The notes under the pieces were generated by a model, which was given only the letters and a program-made list of their open reading frames with translations, made no database searches and was not told where the DNA came from. A stretch of DNA of 64,000 bases from Planctomycetota bacterium. Its GTDB lineage: Bacteria; Planctomycetota; UBA1135; UBA2386. Shown piece by piece: positions 26,156 to 35,611 of the stretch. The position numbers and the translations under genes are program-made. Within the stretch, counting starts at the first letter, position 1. The number at the start of each line of letters is the position of its first letter. Location of the stretch: positions 1-64,000 of the forward strand of contig JACKIB010000005.1 of assembly GCA_020638695.1 (NCBI GenBank), given 5' to 3'.

Positions 26156-27289
26156 ATGTTGCGTCTGCCGACCTTGCTGCTGGCTGCTGCGGTGTTCGCG
26201 TCGTGTGCCGACCCAGCGAAAGTGCTGGAGTTGCGGTTGGTGAAGGCACGTGCCAACCTGGCGCAGCGGCAGTACGACCAGGCACTCGCCGCGTTCGACC
26301 GAGTGCTGGAGCTCGAGCCGCGCCACCGCGAGGCGCTGCGTAGCAAGGCCGAAGTCTTGTTCAACACCGAGCGGTTCGAGGAGGCGGCGGTGGTGTTGGA
26401 GGGCGTGTACCGCGAATCGCCGCGCGACGGCGGCGTGGTGCAGGACCTGGCGCGGGTCCGCTGTGGGCAGGGGCGCTGGGCCGAAGCCTTGAAGTTGCTC
26501 GAGCTCCTTCCCGAGGCGGCGCGCACCCGGACGGTGTGGGCCGAGGCGCTGTCCGGCGCGGGGCGGCACGACGACGCTGCGAACGTGATCGGAGCTCTGC
26601 TGATCGAGGATCCTTGGGACGAGACCGGCTACTACCAGCTGTCACGGATCGAGCACAGGCGGGGCCGCGCCAAGGCTGCCGAACTGTGGGGCGAGCTGCA
26701 CCGGCTGCGGCGTCCCCAGCGTGAGGCGGAGCAACGGGCGCGGCAGCTGGACTCGCAGGGGCACCCGCAGCCGGCACGACTGGCGCGCGCGCAGTGGCTG
26801 CTGAACGCCGGCCGCTGGCAGCCCGGTGCAGAGCAGTTGGAGCAGGCGTTGAAGGCGCACCCCGACGACCCCAACGCGCAGGCGTTGATGGGCGTTCTGT
26901 TGATGGAGCTCGGGCACGCGCCGTTCGCCGAGAAGTGGTTGGCCAAGGCCGTCGCAGCGCAACCCGGACACGCCGAGTGGGAAGCACGACTGCAGGCGGT
27001 TCGCAAACGCCGCGCCGACACCAAGGACGAAGTCACGCCGATCCTGAAGATGGCGCGCGCGTGTGCCAAGGCCGGCGACCTGGTGCGCGCACGCGCGCTG
27101 GCCCTGTACTTCGCGCAGCGCGATCCGCGGGAGGCACCGGATCTGGTCGTTCAGTGGTTCGACCGGCCGGCGGATGCCTTCATCCGGCTGTGGGCACTGC
27201 GGCGCGTGGCGAAGGTCGCCAAGGACGATACCGCGGTGGTCGAGGCGATCCGCGCCGAGTGCAAGGCGCTGCGTATCCGTGAACCGTGA
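26156..27289 (+). CDS. TPR-repeat lipoprotein
   Basis: The 377-aa product begins with a lipoprotein signal (LLLAAAVFASC, lipidated Cys17). Tandem TPR helices follow, for example YDQALAAFDRVLELEPRHRE and WQPGAEQLEQALKAHPDDPN, spread over most of the length. TPR lipoproteins scaffold envelope protein complexes, but no partner is evident here. The gene is divergent from the nitrilase-type hydrolase and ends 15 bases before the inverted-repeat element. Confidence 0.85.
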   Translation: MLRLPTLLLAAAVFASCADPAKVLELRLVKARANLAQRQYDQALAAFDRVLELEPRHREALRSKAEVLFNTERFEEAAVVLEGVYRESPRDGGVVQDLARVRCGQGRWAEALKLLELLPEAARTRTVWAEALSGAGRHDDAANVIGALLIEDPWDETGYYQLSRIEHRRGRAKAAELWGELHRLRRPQREAEQRARQLDSQGHPQPARLARAQWLLNAGRWQPGAEQLEQALKAHPDDPNAQALMGVLLMELGHAPFAEKWLAKAVAAQPGHAEWEARLQAVRKRRADTKDEVTPILKMARACAKAGDLVRARALALYFAQRDPREAPDLVVQWFDRPADAFIRLWALRRVAKVAKDDTAVVEAIRAECKALRIREP

Positions 27290-27303
27290 GACTGGCCGCC
27301 GCC

Positions 27304-27821
27304 CTAGCCCGGACTATTCATGACATCGGCGAACGTCACGCTGGAGGCACTGGTTCGATCGCGGCTCCTTCAGTTCCTGTCAAGCTGCGTGTGGTTCGTC
27401 GAACGTCAGAACCTGCTCCTCGACGGGGAGGCACCCCGCCTCCGGGCAGAACCTGCCGTTCTCCTGTAGCAACAATGCCTTCTCCTTAACGCGTAGCGTC
27501 CGCGAACGCCCAACCCGTTTGTTCACGAATTCGATCTCCGGGCGATCGTCCGATCGCGACCGCTGCTCAAGTTCGCGAGATCAGATCCGGGCAGTTGGCA
27601 ATAGTGACCCACGCGTCCGGAGTTCGCAGCAACCATCAAGCATCTCGATCCGGCACCGGCATCCGATCCGCCTGCGTCGCTGCGCTCAGCCATTCGCCTT
27701 TCCACCAGCAAGCGATCCGCTCGCTGCGTTGCTGCTCCTCAGCTTGTCCACCAACAAGCCGTGTCGTCGCAGCGCCTTGCGCGCGAATCTCGCGACGCTG
27801 CTCATGAATAGTCCGGGCTGG
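27304..27821. mobile_element. CTAG-ended inverted-repeat element, copy 2 (longer)
   Basis: The left end 27304-27323 is identical to the left end of copy 1. The right end 27802-27819 is its exact reverse complement over 18 bases, after which CTAG has become CTGG. Bases 27395-27465 match the copy 1 core with one difference, and the last 20 bases before the right end (ATCTCGCGACGCTG region) also match. The remaining roughly 330 bases are unique and less GC-rich than the surroundings. No convincing gene is inside. The right terminal repeat contains the ATG of the following hydrolase gene. Confidence 0.8.
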
Positions 27822-28562
27822 GGTGGCTTTGCGTGGATCGGGCGCCTCCTGCTGCGCGGTGCCGTGCTGCTGCTCGACGAGCTCACCGCGACGTGGGCAC
27901 TGACGCTGGGGCTGTGCGCCACCCCGTGGGTGCTGTACCGCGCGCGGCGCGATGCGCGCCGGTGGCGCGGTCCGGCCAGGCCCGTCGTCTTGGCGCACGG
28001 CTACATGTACTCCGCCGGAACCATGGGCCCGCTGGTTCACGCGTTGGAGCGTGCCGGGTTCGGGCCGGCGGTGCCGGTCGACTACAGCTCGTTCCGCAAC
28101 CCGGAGCGGGCGGTGTCGAAGATCGTCGATGTGGTGCGCGCGCTGGCCGAGACCTGCGGGGGGGTGCCGGTTGCGGTGCTCGGACACAGTTTGGGGGGAC
28201 TGATCGTGCGCTTGGCCCGCGAGCAGTGTCCGCAGATCGGACCAGTGGTGACGCTCGCGGGCCCGCACAAGGGAACCTGGGCCGCGGCGCTCGCGATCGG
28301 TCCGATGCGCGGGTTGTTGTTCCGCGGGCTCGACCTCCCGACCCGGCGCGACGACCTGGCGATCGGCGGTGGCATGGACCTGGTTGTCGATGTCGAGCAC
28401 GCCGTGCTCGCGCCCCCGGCTCGCAACCTGCGGATCGACACCTCGGGGCACTCGACGATGCTGCTCGACCCGCGGATCGTGGGGGCGGTCGTCGAGCACC
28501 TCGGATCGTGCGCCTGGGCGGCCGAGGACCCGGCTGCGCTGGTCGTGCAGCGGGGCCCCTGA
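27804..28562 (+). CDS. Alpha/beta hydrolase, lipase-like
   Basis: The 252-aa product starts MNSPGWGG, and its first codons lie inside the right terminal repeat of the adjacent element. A hydrophobic N-terminal stretch (GRLLLRGAVLLLDELTATWA) may anchor it to the membrane. The hydrolase core shows the oxyanion region VLAHGYMYSAGTMGPL, the nucleophile elbow GHSLGG and a late His in DTSGHSTMLLD, giving a Ser-Asp-His triad like PGAP1/lipase-class esterases. The natural N-terminus may have been replaced by the insertion. Substrate unknown. Confidence 0.82.
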   Translation: MNSPGWGGFAWIGRLLLRGAVLLLDELTATWALTLGLCATPWVLYRARRDARRWRGPARPVVLAHGYMYSAGTMGPLVHALERAGFGPAVPVDYSSFRNPERAVSKIVDVVRALAETCGGVPVAVLGHSLGGLIVRLAREQCPQIGPVVTLAGPHKGTWAAALAIGPMRGLLFRGLDLPTRRDDLAIGGGMDLVVDVEHAVLAPPARNLRIDTSGHSTMLLDPRIVGAVVEHLGSCAWAAEDPAALVVQRGP

Positions 28563-28617
28563 TTCGGTCCGGATCGCGCGGACCGGTGACGCCTCTCCGG
28601 CGCGTTCCCCGACGTTC

Positions 28618-30291
28618 CTACTTCTGCTCGACGGTCAGGATCTGGTTGGCGGCCACCGCGGTCAGCGCCTGTCGCTTGCCGTCCGGCCAGCGGATCTCCA
28701 CCCGTTCCGCGGTGGTGGCCGAACCGAGGCCGAAGTGGATCCGCCGGTCGTTCTGGGACAGGTAGCCGCCACAACCGGCGATCGTGCGCACCTGAGTGCG
28801 GCCGTCGACGGTCAGCGTGACGAATGCGCCCACTGCCTCACGGTTGCCGCGCTTGCCGCGCAGGTTCAGCATCAGCCAGTTGCCGCGCGCGCCGTCGTTG
28901 CGCAACACCACCGCCTTGCCGCGCAAGTTGACCAGCACGAGGTCCAGGTCCCCGTCGTTGTCGAGGTCGCCGACCGCCGAGCCACGGCCGACGAGTTCGC
29001 GCTGGAAGTGCGGGCCGGCCGCCGTGCCGACCGCATCGAACCCGCCCCTACCGTCGTTGCGCAGCAGCTGATCGCGGACGCCGTAGCGCTTCACATAGTC
29101 GCCGGCCGGCCCTACCCCCGGGTTTGCGGACACACCGCCGTTGCACAAGAACAGATCGAGGTCGCCGTCGTGGTCGAAGTCCCCGAGGTTGGGTGAGAAC
29201 CCGGTATAGGGACGAGTGGCCGCCGCGAGTCGCGCAACCCGGGAGCGCTCTTCGAACCCGTTCTCCCGGCGGATGTACAGCGCGCAGCCCTCGGCGCGCA
29301 GCGCCGGACAGACGATGTCGAGCTTGCCGTCGCCATCGACATCGCCGACGTCGGCACCCATCGACGATTCGCTGGCTCCGTTCTGGTCGTAGGCCAGTCC
29401 CGAACGGACCGACTCGTCGCGGAACGTGCCGTTGCCCTGGTTGACGAAGTAGAAGTTCTCCATCGCGTCGTTGGCGACGAACAGGTCGAGATCCCCGTCG
29501 CCGTCGAGATCGGCGCACACCGCGCCCATGCCCCGGCCGTCGGGGCGCGAGATCCCGGCCTGCTTCCCGACCTCCGTGAACGTGCCGTCGCGGTTGTTGC
29601 GGAACAGGAGATCGGGCGCGCCGGCAAAAGTGCGCGGCGAGGCGTAGTCGCCACGGCTGCCGTGCTCGCTGTCCGGATTGTAGGTGACGTAGTTCTGCAC
29701 GTAGAGGTCGAGCCAGCCGTCGCCGTCGAAGTCGAAGAACGCGCAGGTCTGACCCCACAGCTTGCTGTCGATGTGGGCGGCAGCCGACACCTCGGTGAAG
29801 GTGCCATCGCCGTTGTTGTGGTACAGGCGGTCCGGACCGATGTTGGTGACGAACAGGTCGACGTGGCCGTCGCCGTCGTAGTCCGCGGCACAGCAGCCCT
29901 GCCCGATTCCGGTGTCGCCGACCCCGGCGCGTGCCGTTACGTCGGTGAACGTCCCGTCGTGGTTGTTGCGGTACAGCTTGTTGGTGTGCTGCGGTGCGCT
30001 GGAACCGTCGAGCAAGTTGCCGTTCACCAGGTAGATGTCCAACCAACCGTCGTTGTCGTAGTCGAACAGCGCGATTCCGCCACCGACGGTCTCCGGGTAG
30101 ATGTAGCGGCCGGTGAAGCCGTTGCAGTGTTCGAAGCGGATCCCCGCCGCTGCGGTCGTGTCGGTGAACCACGCCGGGTCCTCATGGGTGCAGCAGGTGA
30201 GACACGCCAGCAAGGCGAGCAGCGTTGCCATCCGGCTCGGTCGCGCTGCCGCTGCGGACTCCGCTGCGTCGGAGCGTCCGCGGCGGGTCAT
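28618..30291 (-). CDS. CRTAC1-type exported protein (VCBS repeats + ASPIC/UnbV)
   Basis: The 557-aa product starts at ATG 30291, whose ATGA overlap with the upstream aminotransferase stop supports it; ATG 30231 would give a tighter lipoprotein signal (LLALLACLTCC). Six or more calcium-loop repeats (DYDNDGWLDIYLVNG, DYDGDGHVDLFVTN, DLDGDGDLDLFVAN) alternate with LYRNNHDGTFTDVT. The end is an ASPIC/UnbV domain (NREAVGAFVTLTVDGRTQVR and IHFGLGSATTAERVEIRWPD). It is probably anchored on the cell surface. Why it ends a serine-biosynthesis cluster is unclear. Confidence 0.9.
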   Translation of the reverse strand: MTRRGRSDAAESAAAARPSRMATLLALLACLTCCTHEDPAWFTDTTAAAGIRFEHCNGFTGRYIYPETVGGGIALFDYDNDGWLDIYLVNGNLLDGSSAPQHTNKLYRNNHDGTFTDVTARAGVGDTGIGQGCCAADYDGDGHVDLFVTNIGPDRLYHNNGDGTFTEVSAAAHIDSKLWGQTCAFFDFDGDGWLDLYVQNYVTYNPDSEHGSRGDYASPRTFAGAPDLLFRNNRDGTFTEVGKQAGISRPDGRGMGAVCADLDGDGDLDLFVANDAMENFYFVNQGNGTFRDESVRSGLAYDQNGASESSMGADVGDVDGDGKLDIVCPALRAEGCALYIRRENGFEERSRVARLAAATRPYTGFSPNLGDFDHDGDLDLFLCNGGVSANPGVGPAGDYVKRYGVRDQLLRNDGRGGFDAVGTAAGPHFQRELVGRGSAVGDLDNDGDLDLVLVNLRGKAVVLRNDGARGNWLMLNLRGKRGNREAVGAFVTLTVDGRTQVRTIAGCGGYLSQNDRRIHFGLGSATTAERVEIRWPDGKRQALTAVAANQILTVEQK

Positions 30292-31376
30292 GCGACCAAC
30301 GCGTCGAGCAGACGCTGCAGGCGCGACTCGGTGTGGTCACCCATGTGGCCGATGCGGAACGCTTCGCCCTTGAGTTTGCCGTAGCCCTGGTCGAACGCGA
30401 ACCCGGCGGTGCGGGCGCGCGCTGCCAGCTCGGCGATGTCGTGGCCCGTGGCGCGCAGGGCGGTCACGGTGGGGGAGCGGCAACCCTCGGGCGCGAGCGG
30501 CACCATGCCGTGATCGGCGGCAAACGCCAGGGTGCGCTGCTGCATCGCCAGGTGGCGCCGCCACCGGGCCGGCAAGCCCTCGGTGGCGATCCGGTCGAGC
30601 TGCGCCGACAGGGCGTAGACCAGCGGCACGTTGGGAGTCGCGAGGGTCTTGCCCTCCGCGAGCCCGGCGCGGGCCGCCAGGAAATCGAGCAGGAACCCAC
30701 GCTCGTCGACCGTCGCGGCGCGCTCGACGGCGCGTGGTGAGACAGCGTAGACCACGAGACCAGGCGGCAGCGCCAGGCACTTCTGCGTGCCGGCGAACGC
30801 CAGGTCGAGTCCCCACGCGTCGAACTGCAGCTCGGCGCCGGCCAGCGACGTCACGGTATCGCACAACACCAGCGTGTCGGGTGCGTGCTCGCGCACCGTC
30901 TCCGCCAGCTGCTGCAGCGGTGCCAGCACGCTCGTCGAGGTTTCGCAGTGGGTGATGCAGACGGCGGCAAACGGCTGCGGCGCGGTGGTCAGGGCGTGGC
31001 GCAGTGCTGCGGGCGTCACCGATTCGCCCCATGGCACGGTGATCGTCTCGGCGGCTCGGCCGCACGCCTTGCTGATCTTCGCCCAGCGCTCGCTGAATGC
31101 GCCACACACCAAGTGCAGGACGCGGGCGCCGCGCGGCACGAGGTTGCGGATCCCGGCCTCCATCAACGCGGTGGCCGGTGCGTTCTCGAACAGAGTCGCG
31201 CCACCTTGCGCCGCACCAGCGGTGAGGAACAGCGTTTCGAGCTTGGCGCACACCGCCTGCACCTCGGCGACGAAACGCTTGTCGCGGTGGCCGATCAGCG
31301 GCATCGCCAGGATCTGGCGCAGCTCGGCATCGACTTCGGTGGGGCCGGGGATGAACAGGATCGGGTGGTCGGTCAT
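30288..31376 (-). CDS. Class V aminotransferase, probable phosphoserine transaminase
   Basis: The 362-aa PLP enzyme shows family marks: IPGPTEVD at the start, VCITHCETSTSVL, LVLCDTVTSLAG with the PLP-ring Asp, and FAGTQKCLALPPG with the Schiff-base Lys. By sequence it resembles alanine-glyoxylate/serine-pyruvate aminotransferases. Because it sits directly between serA-serB and nothing else metabolic, the likely reaction is 3-phosphohydroxypyruvate plus glutamate to phosphoserine, replacing a classical SerC. Start and stop overlap both neighbours by four bases (ATGA), which indicates coupled translation. Confidence 0.85.
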   Translation of the reverse strand: MTDHPILFIPGPTEVDAELRQILAMPLIGHRDKRFVAEVQAVCAKLETLFLTAGAAQGGATLFENAPATALMEAGIRNLVPRGARVLHLVCGAFSERWAKISKACGRAAETITVPWGESVTPAALRHALTTAPQPFAAVCITHCETSTSVLAPLQQLAETVREHAPDTLVLCDTVTSLAGAELQFDAWGLDLAFAGTQKCLALPPGLVVYAVSPRAVERAATVDERGFLLDFLAARAGLAEGKTLATPNVPLVYALSAQLDRIATEGLPARWRRHLAMQQRTLAFAADHGMVPLAPEGCRSPTVTALRATGHDIAELAARARTAGFAFDQGYGKLKGEAFRIGHMGDHTESRLQRLLDALVA

Positions 31377-32131
31377 CGGGGTCTTCGCTCGGCCTGCGGT
31401 TGCTCGAGCATCGGGCGCAGGAACGCGAACCGTGGCTCGGCCAACAACCGAGTCTTCTCATCATCGCACAGTCCGACGCCCAGCACCGCCGCAAGACTCG
31501 GGCCCTCGAGGTAGACCTCGGCGCGCGCCGCGACCGGTGGACGCCGCTCGACGCCGCCGAAGCCGACGAACCGGGCGACGTGGCCCTGTACCTCGAGATC
31601 GGTGACGCCGTCGCCGACGAACAGCACCGGGTGGTGGTCGGGTGGCAGCCGGCGCATCACTTCGATCTTCCCGCCGTTGCGCCACAGTGGGCTGCTGCGG
31701 TCGAAATCACGGTAGCGCCCATCCGCGTCGAGCAGCACCTGGACCGCGTGCACGCAAGAATCGTCGATCCCGAGAAACTCTGCCAGTGCCGCCACGCCTT
31801 GCCGCAGTCCACCGCTGACGATGCCGACCCGCTTGCCCAGGAACTGCAACGCGGCGACCGTCGCCACCGCGTCCCGCGACGGGTGCTCGACGTAGCGGCG
31901 ACCGATCGCCGCGAGGTCGCGCGCCGACGGGGCGACCACGTGCAGGCGTCGTTCGTACACCTGTTCCAGCGGCAACTCGCCGAGCATCGCCTGCTCGGTC
32001 AGGGCGCGCAGCGCGCGCTGCTCCGCCTCGGGCATGCCGCGGGTCAGCTCGTCGACGCCTTCGATGCTGCTGAGGGTCGAATCGCAGTCGAAATAGAAGC
32101 TGCGGAACGGTCCCTCGGGCGGCTGGGCCAT
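31373..32131 (-). CDS. serB: Phosphoserine phosphatase, HAD family
   Basis: The product of about 252 aa has the four HAD motifs: FYFDCDSTLSSIEG (nucleophile Asp and general acid Asp), GIVSGGLRQG, the Lys of NGGKIEVM and FVGDGVTDLEV. The helical cap (MPEAEQRALRALTEQAML) fits SerB. It would make the final step to serine. ATG 32131 forms a TGATG overlap with the serA stop (a GTG three bases earlier is possible). It ends in ATGA overlap with the aminotransferase gene. No N-terminal ACT domain is present. Confidence 0.9.
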   Translation of the reverse strand: MAQPPEGPFRSFYFDCDSTLSSIEGVDELTRGMPEAEQRALRALTEQAMLGELPLEQVYERRLHVVAPSARDLAAIGRRYVEHPSRDAVATVAALQFLGKRVGIVSGGLRQGVAALAEFLGIDDSCVHAVQVLLDADGRYRDFDRSSPLWRNGGKIEVMRRLPPDHHPVLFVGDGVTDLEVQGHVARFVGFGGVERRPPVAARAEVYLEGPSLAAVLGVGLCDDEKTRLLAEPRFAFLRPMLEQPQAERRPR

Positions 32132-33705
32132 CACACGACGGCCCGCGCCACGGCGATCCCCGGTAGCGATGCGACCGCGGCGAACGCATCGTCGGTCAGC
32201 GGCTGGGAGAGGTTGAGGATCCCCAGTGCCTGGCCGTCGTGTTCGGCGAGCTGCACGCGAGCGATGTTGATCGCGTGGCGGCCGAGCGCGGTGCCGAGTT
32301 CGCCGAGCACGCCGGGACGGTCAGCGTGCCAGGTGACCAGTGCGGGGCCCTCGGGGATCGCATCGAGCAGGAACGAGTCCAACTCGACCATGCGCCCGTG
32401 GCGTTGGCCGAGCACCGTGCCGCTGATCTGGTGGCGTTGCTCGTCGAGCACCGCCTCCACCCGCACCAGGTTCATGAAGTCGCGCTTCATCGACGAAGAC
32501 TCGGTGTGCACCCGGATCTGGTGTTGCTCGGCCAGGCGGCGCGCGTTCACCGGCGTCACCGGACCCTCGAGTCGGTGGGCCAGCGCCCCGCTCAGCATCG
32601 CCACCGTGAGCGAGCTCGCCGCCGACTCCGGCACACCACCCTGCAGCGTCAGCCGCAGAGACTGCACCCGGCCGGGGAACACCTGCACCAGGAAGCTCGC
32701 CAGGTTGTGGACCAAGTCGAGGTACGGGCCGACCATCGTCGCTTCGCTCGGGGCGATGCGTGGCACGTTGATTCCGTTGAGCACCACGCCGCGCTTCAAG
32801 CAGGTGGCGATCTGGTTGGCCATGTCGAGCGAGACGCCGCGCTTGGCCTCCTTGGTGCTCGCCCCGAGGTGTGGGGTCACCACCAGGTTCGGAGTGCGCA
32901 GCAGCCGATGGTCTTGTGCCAGCGGTTCCTTCTCGAACACGTCGAGCGCCGCGCCGGCGAGGTGGCCGCGGTCGAGTGCATCGCACAGCGCCTGCTCGTC
33001 GACGATCCCACCGCGCGCCGCGTGCACCAGCATCGCGCCCGGCTTCATCTTGCCGATTCGATCCGCGTCGAGCAGGTGCTCGGTGGCCGGCATCAGGGGC
33101 ACGTGGACGGTGACGAAGTCCGCCGATCCGAGCAGCTCGTCGAGTTCGACCATCCGCACCCCGGTCGGTGCCGACTGTTGGGACACTGCCGGGTCGTAGG
33201 CGACTACCTGCATCTGCAACCCGACGCCGCGTTCGGCGACCACGCTGCCGATCCGGCCCAGGCCGAGCACGCCGAGCGTCTTGCCGCGGATCTCCACGCC
33301 GGTGAACGCGCTCTTCTCCCACTCGCCACGCCGCATGCTGGCGTCCGCCGCGGCAATGCGGCGCGCCATCGCCAGCAGCAGCGCGATCGCGTGCTCGCCG
33401 GTCGTGACCGCACCGGCTTCGGGGGTGTTCATCACCACGATGCCCCGCTCGGTCGCGGCGTCGACGTCGATGTTGTCGACGCCGATCCCTGCGCGTCCGA
33501 TCACCGCCAGGTGGTCGGCGAGTTCGAGGCTGCGGCGGGTGACCTTCGTCGCCGACCGCACCACCAGGGCGTGGAACGACGGCAACGCGTCGCGCAGCTG
33601 GTCCTCGGACATCCCCTTGTGGGAGGTGACCGTGCCGCAGCGGCGCAGGATCTCGAGACCTTCGGCCGACAGGTCGTCCGCGACCAGGATGTTCCAGCTC
33701 GTCAT
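32131..33705 (-). CDS. serA: D-3-phosphoglycerate dehydrogenase
   Basis: This first and usually rate-limiting enzyme of the phosphorylated serine pathway is 524 aa, the long type. The N-terminal substrate domain precedes a Rossmann domain with LGVLGLGRIGSVVA. The catalytic residues are visible in GRAGIGVDNID, the Glu of the MLVHAARGGIVDEQAL region and TPHLGAST. An intervening ASB domain (about 320-440) is followed by a C-terminal ACT domain (VTWHADRPGVLGELGTALGR), the site where serine feedback usually binds. It is followed by serB without a gap and preceded by a glycosyltransferase gene 4 bases away. Confidence 0.95.
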   Translation of the reverse strand: MTSWNILVADDLSAEGLEILRRCGTVTSHKGMSEDQLRDALPSFHALVVRSATKVTRRSLELADHLAVIGRAGIGVDNIDVDAATERGIVVMNTPEAGAVTTGEHAIALLLAMARRIAAADASMRRGEWEKSAFTGVEIRGKTLGVLGLGRIGSVVAERGVGLQMQVVAYDPAVSQQSAPTGVRMVELDELLGSADFVTVHVPLMPATEHLLDADRIGKMKPGAMLVHAARGGIVDEQALCDALDRGHLAGAALDVFEKEPLAQDHRLLRTPNLVVTPHLGASTKEAKRGVSLDMANQIATCLKRGVVLNGINVPRIAPSEATMVGPYLDLVHNLASFLVQVFPGRVQSLRLTLQGGVPESAASSLTVAMLSGALAHRLEGPVTPVNARRLAEQHQIRVHTESSSMKRDFMNLVRVEAVLDEQRHQISGTVLGQRHGRMVELDSFLLDAIPEGPALVTWHADRPGVLGELGTALGRHAINIARVQLAEHDGQALGILNLSQPLTDDAFAAVASLPGIAVARAVV

Positions 33706-33709
33706 CGCT

Positions 33710-35155
33710 CTACCGGGCGCCCTTGCCGAACAGGATCACGCCGACGGTGCGCAGCATGATGTTCAGGTCGAACACGAAGCTCATGTTCTTGATGTAGTAG
33801 AGGTCGTAACGCAGCTTTTCCATCGTGTCCTCGATCGACGCGGCGTACGCCATGTTGACCTGCGCCCACCCGGTGACCCCGGGCTTGACGGTCAGCCGCA
33901 GCGGATAGAACTTGATCCGCTCCGACAGCTCCTCGACGAAGAACGGGCGTTCCGGGCGGGGGCCGACGAAGGACATCTGGCCGGCCAGGACGTTGAACAT
34001 CTGCGGGATTTCGTCGATTCGCGACAGCCGCAGGAACTTGCCGATCCGGGTGATGCGCGGATCGTCGGTGCTCGCCCACACCGGCCCGGACTCCTGCTCG
34101 GCGTTCTGCCGCATGGTGCGGAACTTGTTGATCATGAACGGGTGCCCGTCCTGGCCGACGCGCTCTTGGCGGAACAGCACTGGCCCGCGACTCTCGAGCT
34201 TGATCAGCACCGCCACCAACAGCATGAACGGTGCGGTTACCACGATCCCCACGGTGGCTGCCAGCAGGTCGGTGAAGCGCTTCAGGGCGATTGCCACCGG
34301 CGGCTTGCTGAACCCGCTGCCGAAGATGAGGTACGACGGGCGCAGGCTCTCGATGGCCATCTTGCCAGCGATGCGTTCGAACATCGCCTCGCGCTCCTCG
34401 ACCTCGATTCCGCTCATCCGCGCGGCCAGGAGCTGCGGGATCGGCAGGGTCTGCCGGCGTTCTTCGACCGCGACCACCACGCGCGCGACGCGGTGCTTCT
34501 GGCCGATGGCGATCAAGTCGTCGACCGCACCCAGCACCTCGTGGTGTGGGACCCCGTCGGTTTCGCCGTTCTGTTGGCTGCCGTCGCTGATGAGCCCGAC
34601 CACCTCGAAGCCGGCCATCGGGTTGTCGTGGATCAGGTCGGCGATCTCGCGGGCGTGCGTGCCCGCTCCGAACACCAACACCTGCTCGCCGAAGTTCCAC
34701 TTGTAGAAGAACCAGTGGAACCCGGCGCGGAACGCGTAGATCGCCACGTAGGCGACCGCCAGCAGCAGGATCAGCTTCCAGGTCTCGCCGCGCGGGTCGG
34801 TCAGGCCGGGGAAGTAGAACAGCTGGGGCAGCAGGAACACCAGCATCGCCAGCAACACCAGCGAGTACCCCCCCGAGTGCATCAACCGGTTGGGCAGCTC
34901 GCCGCGGTTCTGCGACACCTTCCAGTCGTACAGGTCGTTGTACGACAGGCAGGCCTGGCACAGGATCGCGATGGTCAGGCAGGAGAGCAGGAACTGCCAG
35001 GTGGGCCAGCCGGTGAAGTCCAGCACCACGCCCGGGTTGCTGGTGAGCGGCGGCAACGACGTGCCGGCGAACAACGCCCCGGTGATGATCGCGCACTCCG
35101 CGCCGATCAACATCAGCTTGCGTCGGGGGATGATCTGCTCGCGCAGCTTGGGCAT
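33710..35155 (-). CDS. Polyprenyl-phosphate sugar phosphotransferase (exopolysaccharide initiation)
   Basis: The 481-aa protein has several N-terminal membrane spans (about 15-35, 50-70, 95-115, 125-145), then a CoA-binding-like domain (VLVFGAGTHAREIADLI), one more span (GIVVTAPFMLLVAVLIKL), and a C-terminal bacterial sugar transferase domain with LFRQERVGQDG, INKFRTM, LSRIDEIPQMFNVL and SFVGPRPERP. It would load the first sugar phosphate onto undecaprenyl phosphate. The EpsB/WcaJ-type architecture is clear but the sugar is unknown. No other polysaccharide gene is adjacent, which is odd. Confidence 0.92.
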   Translation of the reverse strand: MPKLREQIIPRRKLMLIGAECAIITGALFAGTSLPPLTSNPGVVLDFTGWPTWQFLLSCLTIAILCQACLSYNDLYDWKVSQNRGELPNRLMHSGGYSLVLLAMLVFLLPQLFYFPGLTDPRGETWKLILLLAVAYVAIYAFRAGFHWFFYKWNFGEQVLVFGAGTHAREIADLIHDNPMAGFEVVGLISDGSQQNGETDGVPHHEVLGAVDDLIAIGQKHRVARVVVAVEERRQTLPIPQLLAARMSGIEVEEREAMFERIAGKMAIESLRPSYLIFGSGFSKPPVAIALKRFTDLLAATVGIVVTAPFMLLVAVLIKLESRGPVLFRQERVGQDGHPFMINKFRTMRQNAEQESGPVWASTDDPRITRIGKFLRLSRIDEIPQMFNVLAGQMSFVGPRPERPFFVEELSERIKFYPLRLTVKPGVTGWAQVNMAYAASIEDTMEKLRYDLYYIKNMSFVFDLNIMLRTVGVILFGKGAR

Positions 35156-35194
35156 GGTCAGCGGGTGCCGGGGTCTTGGCGTGCCGCAGTCGGA

Positions 35195-35611
35195 TCAGTC
35201 CGGCGACGGGTGGAACTCCACCCCGGGAAAGCACCGGACGTCCCATGTATCGGCAGCCAGCGGCCGCACGGCAACCACGTCGATACGCAAAACGCGGGGG
35301 CGCCGACGCATGCCCTCTGCCAACTCCATGAGTGCACGTCGCAAGCCAGACCGCTGTCGGGTGCACACCGTTAGCTCGGGGGCCAGATGGTGGCGGCGGG
35401 TCTTGACCTCGACCGCGACGACCAGGGGGCCGCGCCGAACCAGCAGATCGATCTCTGCGTGGCGAGTTCGCAGGTTGCGCGCCAAGATGGTGAATCCTTC
35501 GCCAGTGAGGTGGGCGGCGGCGAGATCCTCGCCACGGCTGCCCAGAGTGTGTCGGTCAGGTCGGCTTGCCGTTGTCGAGCTTCTTGGTCTCCTTGGCTGC
35601 CGGCGCGTCAC
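35195..35611 (-). CDS. yraN: YraN/UPF0102 family protein
   Basis: The 138-aa product carries the restriction-endonuclease-like UPF0102 fold: LGSRGEDLAAAHL, GFTILARNLRTRHAEIDLL, VAVEVKTRR and the helical end RRALMELAEG with IDVVAV. The E-x-D...E-x-K pattern could bind metal, though activity in this family is unproven. The only in-frame ATG lies 56 bases inside the end of yajC, in another frame, so the first 25 residues may be overlap sequence with no function. Confidence 0.85.
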   Translation of the reverse strand: MTRRQPRRPRSSTTASRPDRHTLGSRGEDLAAAHLTGEGFTILARNLRTRHAEIDLLVRRGPLVVAVEVKTRRHHLAPELTVCTRQRSGLRRALMELAEGMRRRPRVLRIDVVAVRPLAADTWDVRCFPGVEFHPSPD

